DNA of 64,000 nucleotides from Calothrix sp. PCC 7716 (GTDB taxonomy: Bacteria; Cyanobacteriota; Cyanobacteriia; Cyanobacteriales; Nostocaceae). Both the position numbers and the translations under genes were made by a program. Shown piece after piece: positions 43,546-52,780 of this stretch (positions within the stretch are counted from its first letter, which is position 1; each line of letters opens with the position of its first letter). The notes below the pieces were generated by a model. The model was not told the origin of the DNA and searched no databases. It was given only the letters and a program-made list of their open reading frames with translations. The DNA is taken from contig NZ_AP025018.1 of the NCBI RefSeq assembly GCF_019977735.1, positions 6,824,580 to 6,888,579 on the forward strand. Reading direction: 5' to 3'.

Positions 43546-44202
43546 CTATTCTTTAAAACGTAAATAAACTTGTGTTTCAAACCAGTCGGCGCCTGCATAA
43601 TTAACATCTACTTTACTTGCAGCAAAAGCTTTTTCGATTACTGAAACCGAATTAACTGCTCCTAATTCAATAAGATAACGAACTAAAGTACCATTAAACC
43701 GTGGCACCTGAGTTTGGAATAATTCTAGCTGCTCTGTTAAAATATCAACACATTTGTATTTTAATTCAGGATGTTTTTCAGCTATACCAACCAAACATCC
43801 AGCAACGTTAATACGTCTAACAAAGTCATTCGAGCGATTACCAAGATACTCTTTAAGTGCAGGAATTGCAGAGGCGCCGATTAAACTAAAAACACCTAAT
43901 AAATCCCCATTAATCCAATCATCATCTGTTTCCCCCTCATTGAAGAAATCAATTAATGGTTCAATTGCTTCTGTTGCACAGAGTTGAGCTAGCGCACGCC
44001 ATGCATGAACAGGCGCCCATCGTTCTAAAGTCTCTGGGTTAGATGAGTATAATTCTTTATCAGTAGCTATACGAATCAGTTCTGGAGTATGTTCTTCCTT
44101 AAAACCAAACTCTTGAAGATAATTAATTGAATCCCATATTGCCCGACTCTTGCCACAAGTAAGTAAATTAGATACAGGAGGTGAATAAGTAGATACTGAC
44201 AT
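43546..44202 (-). CDS. HEAT-like repeat protein (DUF1186-like), 218 aa
   Basis: Helical repeat pattern: PVHAWRALAQLCATEAIEPL, then WINGDLLGVFSLIGASAIPA and VRRINVAGCLVGIAEKHPEL. The W.P.HAW.AL and DDWI..DL motifs recall DUF1186/HEAT proteins that watch over or dock onto partners. No signal or membrane segment. It stands alone on the reverse strand. Confidence 0.65.
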   Translation of the reverse strand: MSVSTYSPPVSNLLTCGKSRAIWDSINYLQEFGFKEEHTPELIRIATDKELYSSNPETLERWAPVHAWRALAQLCATEAIEPLIDFFNEGETDDDWINGDLLGVFSLIGASAIPALKEYLGNRSNDFVRRINVAGCLVGIAEKHPELKYKCVDILTEQLELFQTQVPRFNGTLVRYLIELGAVNSVSVIEKAFAASKVDVNYAGADWFETQVYLRFKE

Positions 44203-44348
44203 ATTTTTTACTCGCGCGCATCATTACTATTATTCAAGCTTTTGGCACCTATGGATTATCGGCGCCACCCATTAAGAGACGCACAAAGATTGGGGGACTT
44301 AGTGACGCGGACACAATATATAAAGATAAATTAACTCTCTGCGTCACC

Positions 44349-44744
44349 TTAAAGAAGAAATCCTGTAATTGCTAATACAATTGATAGCGCTACCAGCCAC
44401 CAAGGGGTATACCAACCAATTCTAAGAGTTGAATACAATGTTGGTGTTGAAAATATAAGGACAGTTCCTACGATTGCCGATAACACCCATTTTTCAATAC
44501 CATTTTGTAAACCAAAATATACTAACATCGCAATGCAAAATGAAAGTGCTAAAAATAAACTGCCAGCAACTCTCATTAATGTCAGAAGAAGTTTTGCAAC
44601 ATTTGGTGGCAATTGTTCATGAGTCATTTCTAAGAAACGCTCGTGATATGGCATGATTTTTGGACTAAATAGATATATTAATCCAACACAGGCGCCTCCT
44701 ACAGCAATTAAGTAAAATATGATTTGGTTGAAAGCAACATGCAT
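44349..44744 (-). CDS. Four-segment membrane protein, 131 aa
   Basis: Start ATG 44744 (MHVAFNQII) has GAGGG about 8 bases upstream, and is preferred over ATG 44759. Hydrophobic stretches at ~7-24, 52-75, 81-100 and 112-130, with a soluble loop (KIMPYHERFLEMTHEQLPPN). Fits small bacterial membrane proteins with four helices; no named family assigned. Confidence 0.6.
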   Translation of the reverse strand: MHVAFNQIIFYLIAVGGACVGLIYLFSPKIMPYHERFLEMTHEQLPPNVAKLLLTLMRVAGSLFLALSFCIAMLVYFGLQNGIEKWVLSAIVGTVLIFSTPTLYSTLRIGWYTPWWLVALSIVLAITGFLL

Positions 44745-44802
44745 ATAATATACCCTCATTTGTATATTCTTAATTAAATTTTACATTATATGATTTTAGT
44801 TA

Positions 44803-45660
44803 TTAATTATCGGCGCCACCCATCACCAACACTGGTTCTATCCAAATAAGCTTTCTTTTAGCCCGTCCTTCACCGTAAGCTTGATTACGAAGATAACCCC
44901 GGCGCCAATGAACGCTCTTACTACTTCCCGTACTGGCGCCTGTATTTTCCGTATTACCTTCTCTTTTTAATTTAAATTCTTTGCCTATCCATAATGGTTC
45001 GTAGTAGTCCTTGTCATTTTTTTTAGAAAAACCTTTATTTATAACTACACGCGCGCTATCATTATCTACGTATTCTGGGCGAGCTTCCATTATTAAAAGT
45101 AATCGTAAAAATATTGATTGTAAATAAGTGTTGAATTCTACGACTGTCTCTGAATCCATATCAGCCGCATCAGTATAATAAAATCTATTCTCATTTTCAA
45201 TTAATTTATATCGACGACAAAAGGAAGATAAACCATCAGTTGCAGCCCAGTATAGTAAACCGTTGTCCTTGTCACAGTACCAATATATAGCTTGCATACT
45301 AAGGTTTTCTGGAGATAAGATGGCGCCTTCAGGTAACATAAAAATCCCTGTTCGCATTGCCCAATTCAAGCTGTCGGTTTCTACAGATAAATCTGATTGC
45401 ATTAACCCTGTTAATAAATCTTGAGGTATATAATAAGTAGGGCATTTTGCTTCGGCTACTTTGTACATTGTATATGCGCTGATATACATTGATTCTTTTG
45501 GATGAGATAGTACCGCGCGCTCTATGTCAAAATCATCTCCTACAGAAAAATAAATATTAGCTATATTGCTTATTACTTTCTCATACGAAGCATAGCCATC
45601 TACGTGAGTCAGAGGACGCAGAACTATCTTATTATACCATCCTTTAGGTTTGTTACTCAT
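44803..45660 (-). CDS. Hypothetical protein with HWRRG...KLIWIEPV C-terminal motif, 285 aa
   Basis: Soluble, without signal peptide. The C terminus holds VHWRRGYLRNQAYGEGR then KRKLIWIEPVLV, a pattern seen at the end of various phage- or plasmid-linked hypothetical proteins. The centre contains AIYWYCDKDNGLLYWAATDG. Two polar linkers (NTENTGASTGSSKS) separate the parts. No catalytic assignment possible. It may be co-directional with the gene at 45718 (57-base gap). Confidence 0.6.
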   Translation of the reverse strand: MSNKPKGWYNKIVLRPLTHVDGYASYEKVISNIANIYFSVGDDFDIERAVLSHPKESMYISAYTMYKVAEAKCPTYYIPQDLLTGLMQSDLSVETDSLNWAMRTGIFMLPEGAILSPENLSMQAIYWYCDKDNGLLYWAATDGLSSFCRRYKLIENENRFYYTDAADMDSETVVEFNTYLQSIFLRLLLIMEARPEYVDNDSARVVINKGFSKKNDKDYYEPLWIGKEFKLKREGNTENTGASTGSSKSVHWRRGYLRNQAYGEGRAKRKLIWIEPVLVMGGADN

Positions 45661-45717
45661 ACTGACTTATCATACATATACAGGCGCCGTATATATTCTA
45701 ATACCATTAAAGCACTC

Positions 45718-46035
45718 CTACTCATCGTAAATCAGGGAGTCAATAAATTTTGATGATAGGTTGGTTTCTATTTCTCCAGCAGCAATTTTATACCACCTGA
45801 GAATATATTCAATTGTTCCTTTGTGAGTAACAGACCCTTTGCCTTTAATTTTCCCAAACGAAGAAACTCTCACAGCAAAGTTATCTTTTAAAGTTGCTTT
45901 ACTACTAGATTGGTATTCAAAGTAAATACAATCTTCTTCTATTTTAAAATAAATTTTATCAAAACCAATATACCAGAGTTCATCATCCTCTTTTATATCT
46001 TCTAATTTCTTATGAGGAACATATAGCGACGGCAT
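45718..46035 (-). CDS. Hypothetical protein, 105 aa
   Basis: Beta-rich with a short acidic N-terminal region (KKLEDIKEDDELWYIG), then FKIEEDCIYFEYQ and FAVRVSSFGKIKGKGSV. Not recognised. Ends close to the upstream start of the 44803-45660 gene, so they may be translated from one message. Confidence 0.5.
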   Translation of the reverse strand: MPSLYVPHKKLEDIKEDDELWYIGFDKIYFKIEEDCIYFEYQSSSKATLKDNFAVRVSSFGKIKGKGSVTHKGTIEYILRWYKIAAGEIETNLSSKFIDSLIYDE

Positions 46036-46085
46036 AATCTTACATATTATTTTTTACAAGTATATAACTGATACGTCATTATATA

Positions 46086-46225
46086 GGCGCCTTCTCAAGC
46101 AGCATCAAATACATTATCTCTATGCCATTGCAACGCCTCTGACAAACGGATAATATTGCTGTTGGGCAGGTAGTATTATTGATTCCCCCTTAAAATCTCG
46201 CATTGGTTTACAGTGTGGTACCTGT
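46086..46225 (-). pseudogene. Fragment of the HNH restriction gene (3' end)
   Basis: The reverse strand reads EALQWHRDNVFDAA-stop, matching EALRWHRENVFDAA of the intact gene at 49732; the part before it (QQYYP...) is shifted. Homology is bounded by GGCGCC at 46086-46091 on one side and by GGTACC (about 46218-46223) on the other, which aligns with a GGCGCC in the intact gene (49853). Confidence 0.75.
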
Positions 46226-46400
46226 AAATATTTAGATACCTAAAAATTTAGATACTTAAATACTTACACTGTAAAACCTTATAAATAAAGTAGTTAGCGC
46301 CTTTTAACAGAGTAACCGTTTGTGATCCCGACGTATAATAAGCATGATTACAATAAACGCGCACGCGATTATTGAGGCGCCAGAGCGTTTTTACGGTGGT
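46225..46400. repeat. Dispersed intergenic repeat, copy A (copy B about 47000-47135)
   Basis: Both copies hold TTTAGATACTTAA, an AAAGTA.TT..CGCCTT block, an ATAA.AAGC.TG.TTACAAT block and ...GAGCGTTTT in the same order. Copy A contains the 26-base stretch (46238-46263) that is identical to 2843-2868. No coding potential. The copies flank the gene at 46434-46781. Confidence 0.6.
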
Positions 46401-46433
46401 TAGGTTCACGCTATGAAGTATATGAGCAACGGC

Positions 46434-46781
46434 TCATGATAGGATTCGCTTCCATGTCACACTAACAAGCGACACTGCAAGCAATAAATGTACAATAATT
46501 AGAATTGAATTAGTTATATCGTTAGTAAAGTTAGAAAATAGAGCTAATGTTACCAGAGAATGAAAAGCAGATAAAGTAATTAATCCTGGTTTTAATTCTT
46601 TTGATTCTTTTAAAGTTAGCATTAAAAAACTCAAAATTCCCAAAGCCACTGCACCACACCCTATTACCCGTAGAAAAGAAATAGCTAGTTCATTATTCTT
46701 TATAATCAAGCTTGGAAATAATAAAAATATACAACCAATTCCTAGTTCAAAAATAGTATTTGCAATTAATATTATTCTCAT
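46434..46781 (-). CDS. Small membrane protein, 115 aa
   Basis: Four hydrophobic segments (ANTIFELGIGCIFLLFPSLI; LRVIGCGAVALGILSFLML; LITLSAFHSLVTLALFSNF; SILIIVHLLLAVSLVSV). Resembles the short DoxX/DUF4345-type membrane proteins in layout only. It is flanked by two copies of an intergenic repeat, so it may have moved with them. Confidence 0.6.
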   Translation of the reverse strand: MRIILIANTIFELGIGCIFLLFPSLIIKNNELAISFLRVIGCGAVALGILSFLMLTLKESKELKPGLITLSAFHSLVTLALFSNFTNDITNSILIIVHLLLAVSLVSVTWKRILS

Positions 46782-47209
46782 AGATTAATCAAAATTAAAA
46801 CATTTTTACTTGTTTGGGAATCAGGCGCCGTCAATGCTAACAGTACAAAAGCAATTAATCAAAAACGTAACTTACAAAGCTTTAAAAATCCTATTTTTGG
46901 AAGATACAAATGTTAACTTACTCAGAATACCATCTTTGAGTCAGATTCTGAGTAATTACCTTACACTGGGGGAGCAATGGGAGGCGCCTGTTCTTTGTAC
47001 GTATCTACATACTTGTGCATTTAGATACTTAAGACTTTGTAGGTAAAGTAATTGGCGCCTTCGTTAAAAAACCCTTGGTGAGAAGGTGCGTATAACAAGC
47101 GTGCTTACAATAACAGCGCCGGAGCGTTTTAATTTTTGTTCTGGCGCCGTTAACTCATCACTATAAAAGTGTAAAATTCTCATAACTCAGGCGCCAGTGA
47201 GGGTAATAA
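46782..47209. repeat. Non-coding region with dispersed repeat copy B
   Basis: Includes copy B of the repeat (about 47000-47135) and five GGCGCC. The forward open frame 46810-47046 runs through the repeat and is not taken as a gene. Confidence 0.45.
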
Positions 47210-47416
47210 ATGAAGGAAAAAGTTAACAAATCTCCAGTTTATACTTGTGATTATCCGGTTTATGATTATGAAGATAATAGCGTTTATATAGTTATTTACT
47301 ACAACGGTAAAAAAGTTAAAATTATAAAAAAAGAAGATGCTCCCTCCTTAGTCGAAGCTTTAGAAACTGGAAAAAGCCCAGAAGATATTGATTTTCTTTT
47401 AAGTACCTATTTCTAG
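47210..47416 (+). CDS. Small hypothetical protein, 68 aa
   Basis: Shine-Dalgarno GAGGG about 7 bases upstream. Tyrosine-rich beta start (VYTCDYPVYDYEDNSVYIVI) and a helical acidic end (EALETGKSPEDIDFLLSTYF). No family known. The good ribosome binding site is the main support. Confidence 0.55.
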   Translation: MKEKVNKSPVYTCDYPVYDYEDNSVYIVIYYNGKKVKIIKKEDAPSLVEALETGKSPEDIDFLLSTYF

Positions 47417-47514
47417 AACGGTTCGGCGCCCCTGATGCGGCATCAAATACATTTATATTATTTATTGTAAATATTTACGCTTTTGATTAGGCTTTCATCC
47501 CCGTTATAAATAAC

Positions 47515-47552
47515 GTAAAAGTCTTAATTATTGTTGAAATTAAGACTTTTAC
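47515..47552. terminator. Bidirectional hairpin terminator
   Basis: Perfect 15-bp stem GTAAAAGTCTTAATT / AATTAAGACTTTTAC with an 8-base loop. It lies between the convergent genes ending at 47416 and 47597 and can end transcription from both sides; an outer CCCCG...CGGGG pair extends it. Confidence 0.75.
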
Positions 47553-47596
47553 TACGGGGCTTTTCCTGCGGATAACTTCGTTAACAGCCTTTCACA

Positions 47597-48241
47597 TTAG
47601 ACATGGTAAATAACCACATCAGCTTCGGGGCGCCGTTTCACAATTCCGGGGGCGTTACTTACTGAAATTTTAGGCGCCTGCTTGAAATGCTGTTTGCGCT
47701 CGTCAGGCGGCGGCATCTTGTGGAACATTTTAGACCTACCCCTCATACGACAGTGCCATTCGTCAAAAGTATCTCGGAAACATATACCGCTACTGTCGTA
47801 AAAAGAAGTAATCACGCAGTTTTTTCCAGCCGAAAAACTACGATTAATTTCAAAGCAAGTATAACTGTCGTAGCTGCCCCTGATATCATATACAGGTTTT
47901 TCTGTATCGATGGCTAAAATTTTTCCCCCTTGATAATGAGCATATGTAAAGTCGTTTTGGTTGAATGGACGCGAGCGTGGGGCAACTTTAAGGTTAAGAT
48001 TGTCAATAAGCTTTATAGAACTAGTAGTGCCAGCTTGACCAGGAGTTCCGTTTTGCCATTCGCTATCACAGATAAAATACATCTTTGCTTGTTCGAGACT
48101 AAGCGCTCCTGTTTTTGGTTCTGTTCTTGATGGACAAGTACGAGGTCTAAGTGTCGTTCCATACGTGGAAGTCTCAGCAATTACTGTGCTAGGTATTAAA
48201 ATTCCAAGCAGCATACTGCCGATTATTTTGAGATTAAGCAT
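47597..48241 (-). CDS. Secreted hypothetical protein, 214 aa
   Basis: Signal peptide (NLKIIGSMLLGILIPSTVIA-E). The mature part has five Cys (RTCPSR, FICDSEW, YTCFEINRSF, NCVITSFYDSSGICFRDTFD, EWHCRMRG), likely forming disulphides. The segment LEQAKMYFICDSEWQ recurs in cyanobacterial exported proteins of unknown function. A strong convergent hairpin follows it. Confidence 0.6.
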   Translation of the reverse strand: MLNLKIIGSMLLGILIPSTVIAETSTYGTTLRPRTCPSRTEPKTGALSLEQAKMYFICDSEWQNGTPGQAGTTSSIKLIDNLNLKVAPRSRPFNQNDFTYAHYQGGKILAIDTEKPVYDIRGSYDSYTCFEINRSFSAGKNCVITSFYDSSGICFRDTFDEWHCRMRGRSKMFHKMPPPDERKQHFKQAPKISVSNAPGIVKRRPEADVVIYHV

Positions 48242-48317
48242 TAATTTACTTTCCAGTACTTAAATAGTATCGTTACAAGTAGAAGAACATAAGCTTATAC
48301 TTCTAAAAGTAGAGAAA

Positions 48318-48660
48318 TTATGCATCTTTATCATAGTTACTTTGAACTATAAAACATACCATTTGTGGATTTGAATCAAAAATAACTTCGGCGCCTGTTT
48401 GGATGGCGAGGTTAGTATCTGCAAGGTTTGCATATACTAAGCTTTCAAACAAATTTAAACTAAAATCGGCACCTGTTGTGACACCTTCAGCAGGACCAAC
48501 CAAAAGATTCTTTTCTACGATAAAGCTGGCACTAGTGAAAAAATTATACTCCTGATTAAATTGAATCAAAGCTTGTGCTTGGCTTGGTAGAATGCAGTTT
48601 CCACTCTTTCGCAATTGACAAGCTGATTACCGGAAGCAAGGTTTTACGTAGATTGAACAT
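48318..48660 (-). pseudogene. Broken exported protein gene
   Basis: ATG at 48660 starts a signal-like stretch (MFNLRKTLLPVISLSIA), but the sensible remainder (SGNCILPSQAQALIQFNQEY ... VVEKNLL-type ... IQTGAEVIFDSNPQMVCFIV) lies in another frame that has only a TTG at 48614. A small indel near 48605-48615 would join the two. No family recognised. Confidence 0.5.
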
Positions 48661-48988
48661 GAATTAAGCACTTTAAGTATAATTAACTAGCTGTTATCTA
48701 GTTATACTACTATATATGTAAAATTGCTAAGTATAATTACGCTTGTTTATATGAAGAGATGCTAAAGGTCTGGAGGCAGAGGACAGAGGGCTTTTATGTA
48801 AGTTCAGATATTGAAATTTAATTATTATCAGTTCTAAAGTACTAATTAATGATTGTACCATCCGTGTTTTGATTGTTACTCGATAAGGCACCATTTAGAA
48901 CTACCGCTGTCAAGCCAGAAATGTTACTAGTATTGAAAATAAATTAGGCGTATACTAAAGCACACTCATCGATGAACTGAATACTCAA
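48661..48988. other. Non-coding region
   Basis: Contains a hairpin AACTAG-N7-CTAGTT near 48686-48704 and a heptamer-like tract GAGGCAGAGGACAGAGGG (48774-48791) akin to the repeat near 29650. No gene seen. Confidence 0.45.
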
Positions 48989-49510
48989 ATGAAAAAAGCT
49001 TTTATAAAGACTTTTCTAATATCAACGTTAGCTTTAACTGTGGTTCGTGATGTAGCAGCGGCGCCAACCAAGCCAGATATTAGTTGTCGTCCTATGTTGT
49101 ACTTTGGTGGCAAACCAGGAAAATTAGAAGATATGTATAAAGGTTCCAGAAATGTTGGCGCCGGACAAAAAATTGTTTTGACCAAAACTGATTCATTTTT
49201 ACAATCCAATGGCAAGTACGCTTTTAACGTTGGATACTATTTATTTGCCAAACCCGATAAACAGGCGCCATCGCTGCCAAAATTTACCAACCGCCTATTT
49301 ATTGGTAACAAGGAAGTCGTTAATCAACACAACATCAAGTTTAGTGGAAAAAGGAATGCTGGTGGAGGCGCCATTGAGAGTATTCATACACAAGTTTATC
49401 TGCCACAAGGAGAACATGTGGTAACTTTATCAATTGATGACGACAAAACTATTGATGAAAGCAACGAAAATAATAACCTTCATACTTTTGCTGTTGTCGT
49501 CAAACCATAG
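48989..49510 (+). CDS. Secreted CARDB-like protein, 173 aa
   Basis: Signal peptide (FIKTFLISTLALTVVRDVAA-A). The mature domain looks like a CARDB-type Ig-like fold: GKYAFNVGYYLFAKPDKQAP in the middle and the typical end EHVVTLSIDDDKTIDESNEN-NN. CARDB domains mediate adhesion or act as spacers in exported proteins. It stands alone. Confidence 0.65.
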   Translation: MKKAFIKTFLISTLALTVVRDVAAAPTKPDISCRPMLYFGGKPGKLEDMYKGSRNVGAGQKIVLTKTDSFLQSNGKYAFNVGYYLFAKPDKQAPSLPKFTNRLFIGNKEVVNQHNIKFSGKRNAGGGAIESIHTQVYLPQGEHVVTLSIDDDKTIDESNENNNLHTFAVVVKP

Positions 49511-49535
49511 GCGGCAATTCATCAATGTATAAATA

Positions 49536-49712
49536 CTTATAACTTTAGACATAGATATTATATGAGTGAAACAGTAGGGATTTTTTGTCCAGTGTCAAGC
49601 TACTGGTCTTTTTTTCCCTACCAATTCCCTACTTGCTCATCATGAATCGGCGCCTCTAATTCTCTGTTAAGAGAAAGAGCAAGCAGTGGTAAGATACGTA
49701 TTTATTTACAGA
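49536..49712. repeat. CRISPR-flanking conserved sequence, copy 2 (orphan)
   Basis: Same ordered blocks as 26602-26782 but followed by the HNH gene end, not by an array. The nearest CRISPR-like repeats begin at 52536. The original array may have been displaced by DNA now at 49713-52535. Confidence 0.55.
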
Positions 49713-49731
49713 AAGAAAAATATAGTTAACT

Positions 49732-50703
49732 TCAGGCGGCATCGAATACATTTTCTCTGTGCCATCGTAGTGCTTCTATTCTTGGGTAATATTGTTGTTG
49801 TGCTGGTAATATTATTGACTCACCTACAAAATCTCTCATTGGTTTACAGTTCGGCGCCTGTTCCCTTAACTCTTCAGAAACAATGATTGTGTAGTTATCT
49901 TCAACGCTGAACCAACCTCTGTCAAATGCCCAATGATGGGTCTTGCATAACGCCAGCCCATTGTCTATTTTGTCATCGTAGAATTTTGAAAATGGGAGAA
50001 TATGCGCGCCATCCACTATTCCTTGACCATTTATATCTAATATTTGATGCCCGCAGAATGCACAACTATAATTATAAGTAACTGTAACAATTTTACGGAA
50101 CGCTGCATCTCGAACTATAACTTTCTGTTCAGAATCTAGTTCTTCAGGTTGATATATCTTCCCTCCTGCGCGCTCTAACTCTTCTTGCAACTCCGCAAAA
50201 GCATTTATATGTAGTATTCCTTCTATATTACTGGCGCCACTAAACCACTCATCAATCAACACCTGTATCAGAACGCTTCTACTATGAGAATCTTGTAATA
50301 TTTGCCACAACTCATTATCCAAATACGCATATTCTACGGCTTGTTTTAAGGCGCCTGCGGATACTAGTTTTGCCTTGGAATTAATTGCTAGTTCAAAGCC
50401 AGGGTTAGGTTGGAAGTGCCAAAATCCATCGCTTCGTAAGTAAAAGAATGGTTGTCCGATATCTGGTTTACGAGTTGGTTCCAAGTGGCGCCAGAGTTCC
50501 ATGAATGAAGCGATAAGCTCCCCAGATAACGGTATTTGGTTTTTTCTAATCTCTCCTCTACTTATAAGCTCGATGATAGATAACAGTAAAATTGGTTTGT
50601 TAGGCGCCAGTCCCACACTACGATTCACATTCAAACCACCAGGATTTATTTGTTTGACCCTAGGAGAAAACTTTTTGCAATAGTACGCCAAATCTTTAGT
50701 CAT
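49732..50703 (-). CDS. HNH endonuclease resembling phosphorothioate-DNA-dependent restriction enzymes
   Basis: The N-terminal ~160 residues fit the sulfur-binding-domain layout: LAPNKPILLLSIIELI, ELWRHLEP, IGQPFFYLRSDGFWHFQPNP. The C-terminal part is an HNH nuclease: CAFCG with VDGAHILPFSKFYDDKIDNG and LCKTHHWAFDRGWF, the typical metal site. Such type IV-like enzymes cut DNA bearing phosphorothioate or other modifications. Specificity here is inference from layout. No Dnd or other modification genes are in the window. A fragment of its 3' end is at 46086. Confidence 0.8.
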   Translation of the reverse strand: MTKDLAYYCKKFSPRVKQINPGGLNVNRSVGLAPNKPILLLSIIELISRGEIRKNQIPLSGELIASFMELWRHLEPTRKPDIGQPFFYLRSDGFWHFQPNPGFELAINSKAKLVSAGALKQAVEYAYLDNELWQILQDSHSRSVLIQVLIDEWFSGASNIEGILHINAFAELQEELERAGGKIYQPEELDSEQKVIVRDAAFRKIVTVTYNYSCAFCGHQILDINGQGIVDGAHILPFSKFYDDKIDNGLALCKTHHWAFDRGWFSVEDNYTIIVSEELREQAPNCKPMRDFVGESIILPAQQQYYPRIEALRWHRENVFDAA

Positions 50704-50764
50704 GTTTCATGAGACAATATCTGTAATTACACTCAACCTATAATACGATACAACATATTATACA

Positions 50765-51940
50765 ATGAAGAGTATTTATAAGATTAGCTTTGGCGTATTA
50801 GCTTCTAGTTTGGTAAGTTTAGCTACCTCTCTTCCTAGCCTAGCTATAACTTTATACACAATTAGTAATATTGGTGAATTAGACAAAGATTTTAGTGGCA
50901 ACAACAGTTATATTTATGCTTTTGACATTAACAATAAAAATCAAGTTGCTGGCGTTTATTCAGCTAACGAAGGGCAACGAGCTTTTATTTGGGATAGTGT
51001 AAAAGGGCTACGAAACCTTGGCACGCTACCAACTAGTGTTGGTGGAGCTTACAGTACAGGCACTAATATTAATGATTTAGGTCAAGTCATCGGTTTCTCT
51101 GGAGACAATCTAAAATTGAGAACCTTTGTTTGGGAAGAAAGTACAGGAATACGAGACCTAGGCATTCCAGGTAGCGAAAATTTCGATCCAATTTCTGGTA
51201 ATGACATCAATAACCTTGGTCAAGTTGTGGGTGATATAACTTCTGCAAATAATGTTACGCGCGGCTTTATCTGGGATACTAGGCTGAAAGAAAATTTAGT
51301 TACTATAGAAGATAACAGCAGTAATAATATTGTTTCTACAGCTAAAGCGATTAATGATAAAGGAGAAGTAACTGGTTTTATATTTGATAGAAACTCAAAT
51401 TCGCCATCGCGTACTTATCTACGTACTAGTAGTGGGGAAATCGAACAAATAGGTATTAACTTGTCACCCAACGCTATCAATAACAAAACTCAAATAGTTG
51501 GTGAATCTCCTCTAACAAATAATCAAAATCGTGCTTTTTTATGGGATAGAATCAGCGGTGTTCGCGACTTGGGTGTTTTAGGCACAAGAAATAACGGTGA
51601 TAGTTTCAGCAGTGCTTATGGTATCAATAATAAAAGTCAAGTAGTTGGTACTTCTACTACGAATATTGGTACTAGTGGCTTTATTTGGTCTGACGGTGTT
51701 ATGACCGACCTACAAAGTCTTATCAATCCGTCGAGTGGTTGGGTTATACAAGATGCTTGGGCAATTAATGATAACGGGTACATTGTTGGCAATGGTTTTT
51801 TTAACGGCTTAGAACGCGCTTTTCTCTTGGCGCCACAATCATCTCCACCAACTTCGATTCCAGAACCAGCATCAATTTCTGCTTTAATTAGCTTAAGTCT
51901 TATTGCTCTTTATTCTCAGCAAAAATCTAAACATAAGTAA
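50765..51940 (+). CDS. HAF-repeat PEP-CTERM exported protein, 391 aa
   Basis: Signal peptide (SFGVLASSLVSLATSLPSLA). The body has repeated extracellular HAF-type units: INNKNQVAGVYSANEGQRAF, INDLGQVIGFSG, INNLGQVVGDI, INNKSQVVGTS. The C terminus is a sorting signal IPEPASISALISLSLIALYS followed by a basic end, processed by exosortase in species with that system. It is likely a cell-envelope or sheath protein. Confidence 0.88.
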   Translation: MKSIYKISFGVLASSLVSLATSLPSLAITLYTISNIGELDKDFSGNNSYIYAFDINNKNQVAGVYSANEGQRAFIWDSVKGLRNLGTLPTSVGGAYSTGTNINDLGQVIGFSGDNLKLRTFVWEESTGIRDLGIPGSENFDPISGNDINNLGQVVGDITSANNVTRGFIWDTRLKENLVTIEDNSSNNIVSTAKAINDKGEVTGFIFDRNSNSPSRTYLRTSSGEIEQIGINLSPNAINNKTQIVGESPLTNNQNRAFLWDRISGVRDLGVLGTRNNGDSFSSAYGINNKSQVVGTSTTNIGTSGFIWSDGVMTDLQSLINPSSGWVIQDAWAINDNGYIVGNGFFNGLERAFLLAPQSSPPTSIPEPASISALISLSLIALYSQQKSKHK

Positions 51941-52090
51941 ATAATTATACTCAAAGCGTTATGCTTACAATTCATAACGACGGAATTTAACTTTTGAAGA
52001 AAGGCGCCTTCAATAAACATCATAAGCATTTACAGATGTAACAAAATTAGGCATTATTTATATTGATATAAAAAGCTTGTATTAAATTTT

Positions 52091-52480
52091 ATGAACATCA
52101 GGTTTCCCAGGCAACTCCTTACACTTGGTATCAGTACCAGTATATTATTTCCTACCTTAATTGATTCGGTATCTGCTGTTACCTTGGACTACTCAGGACG
52201 TTTTGGTGATGAGATTTCATGTACTATCGAAGGACCACCATCAAATAGACGTTGTTCGTTTGAGGATTTGAAAGGCGGTTCATTCTCTGGTTTCCTTGAA
52301 TTTGATGAATCTGGTACTCAGTCTCGTAATAACCCATCTCCAAGACTTAATCTTTTCGATAAAGATGGTTTGCAAGTTAATCAACAGATTTTTATCAATG
52401 CTGGTGTAAATTTCAATAATGATATTGCTAATCTAAGAAACAGCAAAATTTTCTCGGCGCCACATATGAAGAAGAATTAA
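52091..52480 (+). CDS. Secreted protein lacking its C-terminal half
   Basis: Signal peptide then VTLDYSGRFGDEISCTIEG and GGSFSGFLEFDESG, a form common in PEP-CTERM exported proteins, but the ORF ends early (APHMKKN) without a sorting motif. GGCGCC (52456) is 20 bases before the stop, and the distal half is not found nearby. Possibly truncated by rearrangement. Confidence 0.55.
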   Translation: MNIRFPRQLLTLGISTSILFPTLIDSVSAVTLDYSGRFGDEISCTIEGPPSNRRCSFEDLKGGSFSGFLEFDESGTQSRNNPSPRLNLFDKDGLQVNQQIFINAGVNFNNDIANLRNSKIFSAPHMKKN

Positions 52481-52780
52481 CAGCGAACTTTCAGGCGCCG
52501 GGAATCATAAATGTCAACTAGCCCTTCGGCAACTTGTTTCAATTTTTAATTCCTTGTAAGAGAATTCCACGAAAAGAAATGCCCAGTGTCATTCTTAACG
52601 TAAAGCGGAACTTTTCCCGAAATGTAGTCAAAAATCTCTTAAAGTGTTCTTAAAACTTTGAGATACTTCGTTACGCTTACGCTACACGAGCGCATGACAA
52701 TATTGGATCAATTATTCTGTGCAATTCTCTTAAAGGAAATTGTTACTTACTAACCGAAGTAACGTAAGGCACTCACGTCC
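52481..52780. repeat. Degenerate CRISPR repeat and spacer-like DNA
   Basis: GTTTCAATTTTTAATTCCTT starts a worn repeat at 52536 (~35 bases, ending CCAC). Another partial repeat end (AATTCTCTTAAAGGAAATTG) lies near 52722. No gene recognised. Confidence 0.5.

Noticed and set aside
46810-47046. 78-aa forward open frame
   Set aside because: It is mostly a dispersed intergenic repeat read as protein.
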